This document shows positions 1 through 7,187 of a stretch of 36,224 nt of DNA, one piece after another. The position numbers were made by a program, and so were the translations under genes. The notes under the pieces were generated by a model that did not search any database, had not been told where the DNA came from, and saw only the letters and a list, made by a program, of their open reading frames with translations. The DNA comes from Jeotgalibaca caeni (GTDB taxonomy: Bacteria; Bacillota; Bacilli; Lactobacillales; Aerococcaceae), in the NCBI RefSeq assembly GCF_028863945.1, contig NZ_JARBEA010000025.1, forward strand, positions 1 to 36,224. Direction: 5' to 3'. The stretch's first letter is position 1, and each line of letters starts with the position of its first letter.

Positions 1-72
1 GTGTCGGATAACAATATGAAAAACAAGGACGGGACAAGGTTTAGAGAGCATATTAGAAAAACTATGAATTAT

Positions 73-858
73 TCAGGTAAATACTGTTAAAACTGGAATG
101 AGCGATACAACTGACGCTGCCATAATCAATGGATAATCCGTCTGAATGGCATAAGCAGCATTTAAGTTTGCAATGACCACTTGCAACGTTTGTTTCTCCG
201 GACTATTTAAGTAAAGCAACGGTGCTAAATAGTCATTCCACGAAGCCATGAACCAGAGAATAAATTGAGCAGCAATCGCAGGTTTAATCGCTGGAAAAAT
301 CAATCTACCAAAAATTTGTAAATAGGAAGCTCCATCTATCTTAGCTGCCTCTACAATTGAATCAGGTACATTACTTAAGTATTGTCTTAAAAAGAAAATC
401 ATAGTGATATTTCCAAACATTCCTGGAACAATCAAAGGAAGTAATGTATTTACCCAACCAATTTTAGAAAACATTACAAATTGAGGAATCATAATACTTG
501 GATAAGGAATCATTAATCCAGACAACAGCAGTAAGAAAATCAAGTTCTTAAATGGTAATTTTAATTTCGCAAACGAGAAAGCAGCAATACTAGAGGTAAT
601 ACTACCCACTATCGTTACAGACAAGGATACGATAATTGAATTTCTAATCCCGCTCCAGAGTGATTCCAGCTCGAACAATCGACTATACGCTTCAGCTGTG
701 AAAGGATCTGGAATCCATTGTGGCGGCAAAGAGAAAACTCCAGCTTTGTTTTTGAAAGAAGTAGAAATCATCCATACTAATGGTGCAATCATGACTATGG
801 CTCCGATAGATAAGACAAGGGTTATCAGCCCATTCACTTTTTTTGATTCATTTCTCAT
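73..858 (-). CDS. Sugar ABC transporter permease (MalG type), C-terminus truncated
   Basis: Second membrane subunit of a binding-protein-dependent sugar importer, last gene of the operon 3231-73. About six hydrophobic segments are visible. The cytoplasmic EAA loop that docks the ATPase starts near residue 170 (EAAKIDGASYLQIFG). The start at 858 has GGGAGG seven bases upstream, and the gene follows the partner permease after 13 bases. Family members normally end with about 17 further residues (a last aromatic stretch, then a G-I-x-x-G-x-K tail). Here the reading stops just after PVLTVF with Thr and TGA. None of the three frames beyond resumes the expected tail, so the end looks replaced by foreign or rearranged sequence and function may be impaired. 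The substrate cannot be read from the sequence. Family call is sure; the truncation is an inference from the usual family ending. Confidence 0.88.
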   Translation of the reverse strand: MRNESKKVNGLITLVLSIGAIVMIAPLVWMISTSFKNKAGVFSLPPQWIPDPFTAEAYSRLFELESLWSGIRNSIIVSLSVTIVGSITSSIAAFSFAKLKLPFKNLIFLLLLSGLMIPYPSIMIPQFVMFSKIGWVNTLLPLIVPGMFGNITMIFFLRQYLSNVPDSIVEAAKIDGASYLQIFGRLIFPAIKPAIAAQFILWFMASWNDYLAPLLYLNSPEKQTLQVVIANLNAAYAIQTDYPLIMAASVVSLIPVLTVFT

Positions 859-871
859 TTCAAGGCCTCCC

Positions 872-1804
872 TTAATCTAACTTGTAATCTGCACGTTTGT
901 TCAAATGGAATTGCAAAGCAGTAATAACAAAAATCAAGATCCCAAGGACTACCGAAATAGCAGAAGCATATCCCATCTTCCAGTTGTTGAAGGCTTGTCT
1001 CCATAAGTACCAAACAATGGTAGCAGAGGAATATTGAGGTCCGCCAGTTGGTGTCATGATGTTAATTTCCGTGAATATTTGAGAGCCGCCAATAATATTC
1101 GTAACGATTAAGAAAAAGGTGATTGGACGCACCATTGGCCAAGTAATATAGCGGAATCTTTGGAACACATTCGCACCATCCAGTTCTGCTGCTTCATAAA
1201 ATGTTTTTGGTACACTTTGAATAGCAGCTAGATATAGCAACATGGAATAACCTAAACCTTTCCAAACGGTCATGATAATGATAGCTGGTTTAACCGTGTC
1301 TACATTTTGCAACCAGTTCGGACCATCAATTCCAAAAATTGCTAAAACCTGGTTCACCAATCCAAAGTCTCCGTTATAAGCCCATTGCCAAAGAATAGAA
1401 ATGGCTGCTAAGGATGAAACCACCGGAATATAGTAGATAACTCTAAAAACAGTTTTTCCGACAATCCATCGATTGAGTGCAGAAGCTAGTAAAAAGGATA
1501 AGATTAACCCTACTGGAATTCCTAACATCAAATAGAAAGTGTTTCCTAATGTTTGCCAAAAATAAGAGTCCTTGATTAGATTCTGGTAATTTCTAAGTCC
1601 AATAAAGTTCATTTGTCCTAACCCATTCCAGTCAGTAAAAGAACCATATAAACTAGTGAAAAATGGAATCAAGGTAAATATGATAAACCCAATAACAGGG
1701 ATTAGAATAAAGAGAAAAGCTGCCCGATATTCTGCATGATACAACTTACTTTTCTTTCTGGGAAAAACTTTCGTTTCAATCACTTTACTTGTATCAGTTT
1801 CCAT
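872..1804 (-). CDS. Sugar ABC transporter permease (MalF/UgpA type)
   Basis: First membrane subunit of the left-hand sugar importer. A basic N-terminus of about 27 residues precedes the first membrane helix (around 28-50). Further helices follow, with the EAA loop near residue 204 (YEAAELDGANVFQRF). The 310-residue length is normal for this family. The ATG has AAGGAGG eight bases upstream. The gene is separated from the solute-binding-protein gene by a hairpin with a T-run (1823-1860), so permease expression is probably lower than that of the binding protein. No ATPase gene is nearby; a shared MsmX-type ATPase encoded elsewhere is the usual arrangement. Confidence 0.93.
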   Translation of the reverse strand: METDTSKVIETKVFPRKKSKLYHAEYRAAFLFILIPVIGFIIFTLIPFFTSLYGSFTDWNGLGQMNFIGLRNYQNLIKDSYFWQTLGNTFYLMLGIPVGLILSFLLASALNRWIVGKTVFRVIYYIPVVSSLAAISILWQWAYNGDFGLVNQVLAIFGIDGPNWLQNVDTVKPAIIIMTVWKGLGYSMLLYLAAIQSVPKTFYEAAELDGANVFQRFRYITWPMVRPITFFLIVTNIIGGSQIFTEINIMTPTGGPQYSSATIVWYLWRQAFNNWKMGYASAISVVLGILIFVITALQFHLNKRADYKLD

Positions 1805-1822
1805 TCATCCTACCTCCTTAAT

Positions 1823-1860
1823 AAAAAAAGGCATCTGACAAAAACGTTAGATGCCTTTTT
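1823..1860 (-). terminator. Hairpin with T-run between binding-protein and permease genes
   Basis: Read on the minus strand, the arms GGCATCT and AGATGCC enclose a loop of about 12 bases and are followed by a run of seven T. An A-run before the stem also allows function on the other strand. It lies 3' of the solute-binding-protein stop and 5' of the permease ribosome binding site. It probably terminates part of the transcripts and gives excess binding protein. Confidence 0.8.
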
Positions 1861-1866
1861 GGAAAA

Positions 1867-3231
1867 TCAGTTTACAGCTTGCTCATGTTGGATGATTGAT
1901 GCATCTAGTAATTCTTGCATTCTTGGTTGGAGTTGTTTTACATAATCAGCGGCTTCTTGTTCACCATCTAATACAGGCTGAATATTAATGAAGAACTCAT
2001 CATACCACTCTGCTGTATACGTTCTAGCTCCAGGAAGCGCACGACCATATTCCCCTACGATATCAAGAAATTCTTTTTTATTATTCGGCACAGATTCTGT
2101 ATCAGATGCCCACTCATCTGCCATATCAATCAAGTTTGGAATTTGAATTTGCGCGTCTACTAATTGTTGTTGTCCTTCTTCAGAAGTAGAGAGGTACATC
2201 GCCAATTCAATTGCTTCCTCTTTATTTTCGGTAGCATTTGCCACACCGATTCCTAGAGATCCAATATAAGTAGCAGATTCACCTGTTTTTCCAGCTGGCC
2301 AAGGAATTAAATCGTATTCAAAATCTAGTGTTGCATATGTACTCATATCCCATGGACCAACTGGGAAGAAAGCAATTTCTCCATTCATCCAGCGTTGATA
2401 GGTATCGAGTGTTTGTGCTTGCGCAACAGAAGGTGTTAACTCATGTTTATTTTGAATATCTGCGAAGAATTGAAGTGCTTCTGCAAACTCAGGCGTATCA
2501 ATTGTAACTTCTGTATAATCTTCATTTAAGTAATCGCCGCCATTGCTCCAAACGAAAGCATGAAGTGCCCAGTTTACGTTAAATCCAGTAGCCCATTGAT
2601 CAAGTTCACCGTCTCCATCATTGTCTTTTGTCAGTTGCTTACTTACATCGATAAACTCGTCCCATGTATATGGAGTATCAATGTCTGGCAGTGGAATTCC
2701 TGCTTCTTCAAACATTGCTTTATTATATCCTAGGGCAAATGGACCTACGTCCTTTGGTAATCCATAAATATTCCCTTCACCGACATTTTTACCATCATAA
2801 CGATAGCTATCCACACCATATTCCCAAACATTTGCCAAATCAAAATTAGAGTTTTCTACTTCTTCAGTAATATCCATCAAAACTCCGTTATCTACGTAAG
2901 CCATTACATCTCCTTGCTCGACATAGAATACGTCTGGAATATCATTTCCTGCAATTGCAGCTTGTAATTTTGTAGCATACTGATCAGCATCTGTTGAAAT
3001 AACGTTTACCGATACTCCAGGATGGTCTTCTTCAAATGCAGCAATCGCAGATTCATAAGCCTTTTTTTCATCTTCACCACCACGAAACATGAAGGTTAGT
3101 TCTTTATCGCCAGAGGTAGCAGCTCCTCCTTCAGAAGAGGTATCTGCTGTGTCACCAGTACCACAAGCAGATAAGGCAAGTGCAGTAAGAATAGTAAGTG
3201 ATCCTAATAGATTTCTTTTCATGTTAACCAA
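1867..3231 (-). CDS. Sugar ABC transporter solute-binding lipoprotein (family 1)
   Basis: Extracellular membrane-anchored receptor of the left-hand importer. A lipoprotein signal sequence (MKRNLLGS then LTALALSAC) ends in a clear lipobox with the modified Cys, followed by a Gly/Ser/Thr/Glu-rich linker and a mature periplasmic-binding fold of the MalE/UgpB type. Start choice: an in-frame ATG at 3246 overlaps the only good Shine-Dalgarno (GGAGG at 3240-3244), so it cannot use it. An in-frame TTG at 3231 lies eight bases after GGAGG and is my preferred start; the ATG at 3222 is 17 bases away. Transcription comes from the promoter at 3534-3562 through a leader of about 300 bases. The sugar is not identifiable, and no glycosidase belongs to this operon inside the window. 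Confidence 0.92.
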   Translation of the reverse strand: MVNMKRNLLGSLTILTALALSACGTGDTADTSSEGGAATSGDKELTFMFRGGEDEKKAYESAIAAFEEDHPGVSVNVISTDADQYATKLQAAIAGNDIPDVFYVEQGDVMAYVDNGVLMDITEEVENSNFDLANVWEYGVDSYRYDGKNVGEGNIYGLPKDVGPFALGYNKAMFEEAGIPLPDIDTPYTWDEFIDVSKQLTKDNDGDGELDQWATGFNVNWALHAFVWSNGGDYLNEDYTEVTIDTPEFAEALQFFADIQNKHELTPSVAQAQTLDTYQRWMNGEIAFFPVGPWDMSTYATLDFEYDLIPWPAGKTGESATYIGSLGIGVANATENKEEAIELAMYLSTSEEGQQQLVDAQIQIPNLIDMADEWASDTESVPNNKKEFLDIVGEYGRALPGARTYTAEWYDEFFINIQPVLDGEQEAADYVKQLQPRMQELLDASIIQHEQAVN

Positions 3232-3528
3232 TTTAATAGCCTCCATTTTTTATCTAATTTTCGGTCTTCTTTTATTCGAGGACAATGGGTCAAATATTGG
3301 ACTTTATTTCTCTTCTTAAACGAAATCCAATCACAACATTTACTACTTCATTCTTCTTGATTTTAGCGTTCTCTATAAATCACTTCCTCAGATTCATTTG
3401 ATAAGAAACCTAATCTCTAAGAATACACTGGTGTAAATCTTTTCCTACCTCCTACCTTATATGACTTCCCCTACTCCCTTCCTATACCCTTAACGGCCTT
3501 TTGCAAACCCTTTATATCTTAACCATTA
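3232..3528 (-). other. Long purine-rich 5' leader of the left ABC transporter operon
   Basis: About 300 bases separate the predicted transcription start (near 3527) from the binding-protein start. The transcribed strand has a strongly purine-rich stretch at about 3440-3500 that contains several GGAGG-like cores. No credible small open frame follows these cores. I see no riboswitch family that I recognise; the only small hairpin is TACACCAGTGTA near 3427-3438. Confidence 0.4.
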
Positions 3529-3533
3529 CAGAA

Positions 3534-3573
3534 AGTATAGTTAATATAGTAAGCGTTGTCAATAACGTTTTCA
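3534..3573 (-). promoter_or_regulatory. Sigma-A promoter of the left ABC operon with overlapping cre-like boxes
   Basis: On the minus strand TTGACA (3557-3562), a 17-base spacer and TATACT (3534-3539) form a near-consensus promoter. Two cre-like boxes, TGAAAACGTTATTG (3560-3573) and TGACAACGCTTACT (3548-3561), each match 12 of 14 positions of TGWAANCGNTNWCA. They overlap the -35 box and part of the spacer. Binding by CcpA or another LacI-type regulator here would block the promoter. Confidence 0.8.
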
Positions 3574-3620
3574 TTATTTTAACTAATTAATAAAACAGTT
3601 TACTAAATATATTTGTTAAC

Positions 3621-3640
3621 GATATACTTTTAAATATATC
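3621..3640. promoter_or_regulatory. Inverted repeat between divergent promoters, candidate operator
   Basis: GATATA and TATATC face each other across eight A/T bases in the AT-rich stretch between the transporter promoter and the regulator promoter. It could be an operator for the ArsR-type regulator at 3773. Such short AT-rich palindromes also occur by chance. Confidence 0.25.
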
Positions 3641-3707
3641 AATCACATTCGCTGATAAGACAAACAATATAGGGTTTTTTAAGTTTTTCAATTTATCGCC
3701 TTTTATA

Positions 3708-3736
3708 TTGACTTCCACTTAATAAACATTTATATT
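3708..3736 (+). promoter_or_regulatory. Sigma-A promoter of the ArsR-type regulator
   Basis: TTGACT (3708-3713), a 17-base spacer and TATATT (3731-3736) precede the regulator start by about 37 bases. Only a weak ribosome binding site (GAAAGCGGG) precedes the ATG at 3773, consistent with low regulator expression. Confidence 0.7.
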
Positions 3737-3772
3737 AATTACATATCAACTTATTAGAAAGCGGGTTAAAAT

Positions 3773-4675
3773 ATGCAACTAGACATCTCGCCTAATTCCT
3801 TAATCGTATATGAAGCATTAGCAAGTGACGTCCGCCTAAAAATCATTCAATTACTCTCACGCAAAAAAATGAACATCAAAGAATTAGCTGCAGAATTAGG
3901 GTTAAGCAGCGCCATCATTTCTAAACACATTAACAAGTTAGAAGAAGCAAAAATTATAAAAACAGAAAAAATCCCTGGAAAGTCAGGGATGCAGAAAATC
4001 TCAATCTTAAAGGTTGATCATATTGATGTGGTTTTCCCAGTAAAAATTTATCCTTCTTACGAGCTATATGAAGTGTCTATTCCGATTGGACACTATACCG
4101 ATTACAAAATCCAGCCTTCTTGTGGCTTAGCGGATAGTAAGGACTTTATCGGCAACGTCGATGAACCAAAATATTTTATGGATTCCAGACGTATGAATGC
4201 AAGTATCCTTTGGTTTACTTCGGGTTACGTAGAATACAAGATTCCTAATTTCCTACAAGCTGAGAATACTTTGCAACAAATCGACATCAGCATGGAGATT
4301 AGTTCGGAGTTTCCTTTTGCCAACGACGTATGGCCTTCAGATATTACATTTAGTTTGAATGGTATTGATCTAGGCACATGGACAAGCCCTGGTGACTTCG
4401 CTGATACAAGAGGCCGGCTGAATCCGGACTATTGGCCAGACAATTTGAATCAATACGGTCTGCTTAAAACCATCCGAATTACTGATCATGGCACTTATAT
4501 GGATGGGGACCCTCTTTCTTCAATCACCTTGGCAGACATTGATGATTCTCTTGAAATTTGGGATATTCGTATGGAGGTCAAAGAAGACAGCGAAAATGTT
4601 GGGGGCATTACTCTGTTCGGTAAAAACTTTGGTAATCATGAACAAGATATTGTAGTGAAGACCTACTATTCTTAA
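3773..4675 (+). CDS. ArsR-type helix-turn-helix regulator with large beta-rich C-terminal domain
   Basis: Probable transcription regulator of the divergent sugar transporter. Residues about 8-75 form a winged helix of the ArsR type (VYEALASDVRLKIIQLL, then KELAAELGLSSAIISKHINK). There is no ArsR metal-site pattern. Residues about 80-300 are a separate beta-rich domain with conserved-looking blocks: QPSCGLADSKDFIG, ILWFTSGYVEYKIPNFL, SDITFSLNGIDLGTWTSPGD, NQYGLLKTIRI and NVGGITLFGKNFGNHEQDI. This resembles the roughly 300-residue regulators found beside sugar genes in Bacillus and Paenibacillus, which to my knowledge have no assigned ligand. The C-terminal domain looks like a jelly roll and may bind a sugar; that is inference. 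The gene ends at a strong shared terminator. Family call is sure; target and ligand are not. Confidence 0.85.
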   Translation: MQLDISPNSLIVYEALASDVRLKIIQLLSRKKMNIKELAAELGLSSAIISKHINKLEEAKIIKTEKIPGKSGMQKISILKVDHIDVVFPVKIYPSYELYEVSIPIGHYTDYKIQPSCGLADSKDFIGNVDEPKYFMDSRRMNASILWFTSGYVEYKIPNFLQAENTLQQIDISMEISSEFPFANDVWPSDITFSLNGIDLGTWTSPGDFADTRGRLNPDYWPDNLNQYGLLKTIRITDHGTYMDGDPLSSITLADIDDSLEIWDIRMEVKEDSENVGGITLFGKNFGNHEQDIVVKTYYS

Positions 4676-4687
4676 AATCAATTCATA

Positions 4688-4727
4688 AAGGAAGCGCAGC
4701 GTGGAATTTTTCCCGCTGCGCTTCCTT
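4688..4727. terminator. Bidirectional terminator between convergent genes
   Basis: Perfect 14-bp arms (AAGGAAGCGCAGCG at 4688-4701 and its complement at 4714-4727) enclose a 12-base loop. It sits between the ends of the regulator (plus) and the esterase (minus). The plus-strand side has a short T-rich tail. Confidence 0.85.
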
Positions 4728-4729
4728 GT

Positions 4730-5362
4730 TTAATTTACTATTTTCAGCCATGCATCTGCGATAAAGGTATGCCCTTCGTCCGTTGGGTGTACGCCATCTT
4801 CTCCGGTTAAGGCTTGGTAACCTACCTTCATACCGGCTGCATTTAACAAACCATCCAGTGGAATAAAGTCTTCTGCGAATTCATTCGCTAACCGTCGCAC
4901 AGCTTGGATACGCGGATCCAAATCCACTCGCCATTCCAAACGATCGGTTGGGTAACTCAAGACGAACGGCTCTAGGATAACAATTCGAGCATTCGTTTTT
5001 TCTTTTATGCGCTTCAGGACTTCTCGGTACTCCCTTTCAAACTGATTAATGACCTCTTTTGATCCGAAGTCAGCGGAGCCAATTCTATGCCAAGTATCAT
5101 TGATGCCGATTAAAATAGATACGACAGTCGGCGAGAGATTAATACAATCTTCCTCTAATCTGTTCGCCAAATCAGGAATTTTATTGCCATTAATTCCTCG
5201 ATTGAGGAACTGAAGATTCCATTCTGGATACTCTCCGCTTAATGATTCCGCTATCATTTTTGCATACCCATAGCCTAAATCTGCTGCATTCGACTTATCA
5301 CGTCCAGCATCGGTAATGCTATCTCCAAAAAATAAAATACGATCATTTTTTTGCAATTTCAT
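4730..5362 (-). CDS. SGNH/GDSL-family esterase, probably a cytoplasmic carbohydrate deacetylase
   Basis: Serine hydrolase of the SGNH fold, usually removing acetyl groups from sugars in this genomic setting. All four blocks are present: block I FFGDSITDAGR (catalytic Ser at residue 15), the Gly block RGINGN, block III LIGINDTW with the Asn, and block V DGVHPTDEGH with the Asp and His. There is no signal peptide, so it acts in the cytoplasm. The start has an AGAAGGAGAAG ribosome site. A TATAAT-like -10 lies at 5395-5400, but I see no good -35. It is not in the xylan operon, so a role on acetylated xylo-oligosaccharides is plausible but unproven. Confidence 0.87.
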   Translation of the reverse strand: MKLQKNDRILFFGDSITDAGRDKSNAADLGYGYAKMIAESLSGEYPEWNLQFLNRGINGNKIPDLANRLEEDCINLSPTVVSILIGINDTWHRIGSADFGSKEVINQFEREYREVLKRIKEKTNARIVILEPFVLSYPTDRLEWRVDLDPRIQAVRRLANEFAEDFIPLDGLLNAAGMKVGYQALTGEDGVHPTDEGHTFIADAWLKIVN

Positions 5363-5441
5363 AGCTTCTTCTCCTTCTAATTCACGATACTTTTATTATA
5401 AAGGAAGCCCCTACATTTTTATACCAATCTTTTATCGAGTA

Positions 5442-5478
5442 TGGTAGAATTAACATATGAAATGTTATTCATATGTTA
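5442..5478 (+). promoter_or_regulatory. Extended -10 promoter with CzrA/SmtB-type operator upstream of the CDF exporter
   Basis: An extended -10 (TGG-TAGAAT, 5442-5450) is followed at once by a perfect inverted repeat: TAACATATGAA (5451-5461), six bases, TTCATATGTTA (5468-5478). The ATATGAA-N6-TTCATAT core matches the known operators of ArsR/SmtB zinc sensors such as CzrA. It would cover the transcription start. No such sensor gene lies in this window. Confidence 0.75.
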
Positions 5479-5505
5479 GCTTAGAAATAGAAAGGAGCAA
5501 CCTCC

Positions 5506-6648
5506 ATGAATGAATACTCCGTTAAAGGAATGCACTGCGAAGAATGTGCACAAGATATTGAACAAAAACTCAAACAAGTTACTGATACAAATCAAATTAA
5601 AATTGATTATCCGCATCGTAAGGCTTATATTCCACAACAGACTGATATGGAAAAGGTAAATCGGGTCGCGGCTTTTGAAAAATTTGTCCTTCAACCAGTG
5701 ACGGAAGAAGAGCATGAACATCATGGCCACCACCATGAACACGATCACGGTCATGATCATTCTCACCATCACGCACACGATATCGACTTCGCTTCAGGGG
5801 AAAGAGCAGCGAAGAATATGAAGATTGTCTTCTTTATTAATATTGCTTTCTCCATCTTGGAATTTCTATTTGGTATCCTCTTTAATAGTGCCGCTATTCT
5901 AACAGATGCGGTTCACGATCTGGGTGATGCCATTTCGATTGGATTGGCCTGGTTCTTCCAGAAAATATCTACTCGGGAAGCCGATGAAAAGTATAGTTTT
6001 GGACATCAACGTTTTTCTTCTCTCGGCGCTCTGATTACGGGGGTCGTGTTATTAGCAGGTTCGGCTCTACTCATTTTGAACACATTGCCACGTTTATTCA
6101 ATCCGCAACCGGTTCACTATGAAGGGATGTTCTGGCTAGCCATCTTTGCGATTGCGGCAAATGGATATTCAGCTTGGCTGATGAGCCGGGGGAGTTCGAC
6201 GAATGAGTCCATGCTAAACTTGCATTTACTGGAAGATGTACTAGGCTGGGTCGGCGTTCTTGTTGTGAGTGTCGTGGTTCGTTTCACAGGTTGGCATATC
6301 TTAGATCCTCTGTTATCACTCGCTATTGCTGGCTTTATCATTTATAAAACCTGGCCGCTCTTTCAAAAAACCGCGGAGATTTTCTTGGATGCTGTTCCGC
6401 GCGACGTTCATATGAAATCAATTCGCAAAGACATCCTCGCTCTCCCATCTGTCCACAATTTGTCCCATCTGCATATTTGGTCGATTGATGGTGAAGAACA
6501 TGCGATGGCAGTGACCATCAGCACAGATGAGCTGAGTGATTTGGAAGAGGAAGAATTAAAAGAAACCATTCGCCAAATTGTTGCGAAGCAAAATATTACC
6601 CATACAACTATTGAAATCATGGCTGATCCAGAACAATGGCTACGCTAA
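5506..6648 (+). CDS. CDF-family zinc-type cation exporter with N-terminal HMA-like domain and His-rich linker
   Basis: Proton-driven metal exporter of the cytoplasmic membrane. Residues 1-65 look like a heavy-metal-associated ferredoxin fold with GMHCEEC (Cys11 and Cys14). Residues about 68-90 are a His/Asp/Glu-rich string, then six membrane helices and a C-terminal cytoplasmic domain (about 290-380). The transport site is of the zinc type: TDAVHDLGDA in helix 2 and HLLEDVLGW in helix 5. A fused HMA-like domain is uncommon in CDF proteins, which usually have only the His-rich part. AAAGGAG lies eight bases before the ATG. The CzrA-like operator upstream suggests zinc induction. The metal could also be cobalt or cadmium. 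Confidence 0.92.
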   Translation: MNEYSVKGMHCEECAQDIEQKLKQVTDTNQIKIDYPHRKAYIPQQTDMEKVNRVAAFEKFVLQPVTEEEHEHHGHHHEHDHGHDHSHHHAHDIDFASGERAAKNMKIVFFINIAFSILEFLFGILFNSAAILTDAVHDLGDAISIGLAWFFQKISTREADEKYSFGHQRFSSLGALITGVVLLAGSALLILNTLPRLFNPQPVHYEGMFWLAIFAIAANGYSAWLMSRGSSTNESMLNLHLLEDVLGWVGVLVVSVVVRFTGWHILDPLLSLAIAGFIIYKTWPLFQKTAEIFLDAVPRDVHMKSIRKDILALPSVHNLSHLHIWSIDGEEHAMAVTISTDELSDLEEEELKETIRQIVAKQNITHTTIEIMADPEQWLR

Positions 6649-6661
6649 AAATCTATAAATA

Positions 6662-6711
6662 AAAAAACATGCAAGTGAAGCTTTTTTAGGAGCTCACTTG
6701 CATGTTTTTTC
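6662..6711. terminator. Strong bidirectional terminator after the CDF gene
   Basis: The arms AAAACATGCAAGTGA (6664-6678) and TCACTTGCATGTTTT (6694-6708) pair perfectly, with a further AGC/GCT pairing inside. T-runs follow on the plus strand and A-runs precede, so it serves the exporter and the convergent yccF-like gene. Confidence 0.85.
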
Positions 6712-6756
6712 CTCATTTGGTATGAGTGAGTTGTTTTTTAGCCTCACTTGCACGTT
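6664..6756. repeat. Two tandem related hairpins of about 50 bp
   Basis: The terminator hairpin is followed by a degenerate second copy (about 6721-6756). CTCACTTGCATGTTTTTT at 6693 returns as CTCACTTGCACGTTTCTT at 6743, offset 50 bases. The second copy has its own, shorter stem (AGTGAG/CTCACT) around a T-rich loop. A comparable tandem pair lies at 28149-28250. Confidence 0.5.
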
Positions 6757-6759
6757 TCT

Positions 6760-7128
6760 TTATGCAGTTCGATATATCCTAGCACCAAATGGCATCAATG
6801 CGAGCTTCGCGTGCTTGAAATGTTGCAGGCCAAATGGGATTCCGATAATGGTCAGACAGAAAATCACGCCTAGAACTACTTCTTCAATCGCTAATGCGAT
6901 TCCCCCAACAATCATCCAAACTATATTAATCAAGAACGATGCACCACTGCCACTGAAGGCGACATCTTTTCCAAATGGTGCGGCTGACATCTTCGCAAAC
7001 TTGAAACATTGAAGACCCACAGGAATCCCCACAATCGTCAGGCTCCATAAAATCCCAATAAATCCCCATGACAGGAATGGGATAAAGCCGCCCAAGATAA
7101 ACCAAATTATATTCATTAGTAGATTCAT
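6760..7128 (-). CDS. yccF: YccF-family small membrane protein
   Basis: Small integral membrane protein of unknown role. Two homologous halves each contain a hydrophobic segment, the pattern W-x-L-T-I-V-G-I-P-x-G-L-Q or its variant, and H/C-F-K-x-A-K (IVGIPVGLQCFKFAKM near residues 32-47, IIGIPFGLQHFKHAKL near 94-109). This duplicated domain defines the YccF family. Length of 122 residues is typical. AGGAG lies seven bases before the ATG. I see no terminator between GH51 and this gene, so read-through from the xylan operon is possible although the function looks unrelated. Confidence 0.88.
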   Translation of the reverse strand: MNLLMNIIWFILGGFIPFLSWGFIGILWSLTIVGIPVGLQCFKFAKMSAAPFGKDVAFSGSGASFLINIVWMIVGGIALAIEEVVLGVIFCLTIIGIPFGLQHFKHAKLALMPFGARIYRTA

Positions 7129-7187
7129 TTGATCACTCCTTTATTCTGTTCTTATCATATCGAATAAAGGCTCTTCTATCATCCGTC

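Noticed and set aside
1-90. Thirty-codon plus-strand frame as the end of a transposase
   Set aside because: It is too short to assign and no inverted repeat is visible; kept only as a question in the truncation finding.
3089-3319. Short plus-strand frame overlapping the start of the left binding-protein gene
   Set aside because: It mirrors the signal peptide and linker region; no promoter or ribosome site supports it.
5476-5778. Open frame on the minus strand opposite the start of the CDF gene
   Set aside because: It mirrors the His/Asp-rich coding stretch, has no fitting ribosome site, and the plus-strand gene is certain.
6664-6756. CRISPR-like repeat array
   Set aside because: Only two degenerate hairpin copies without spacers of constant size and without cas genes.
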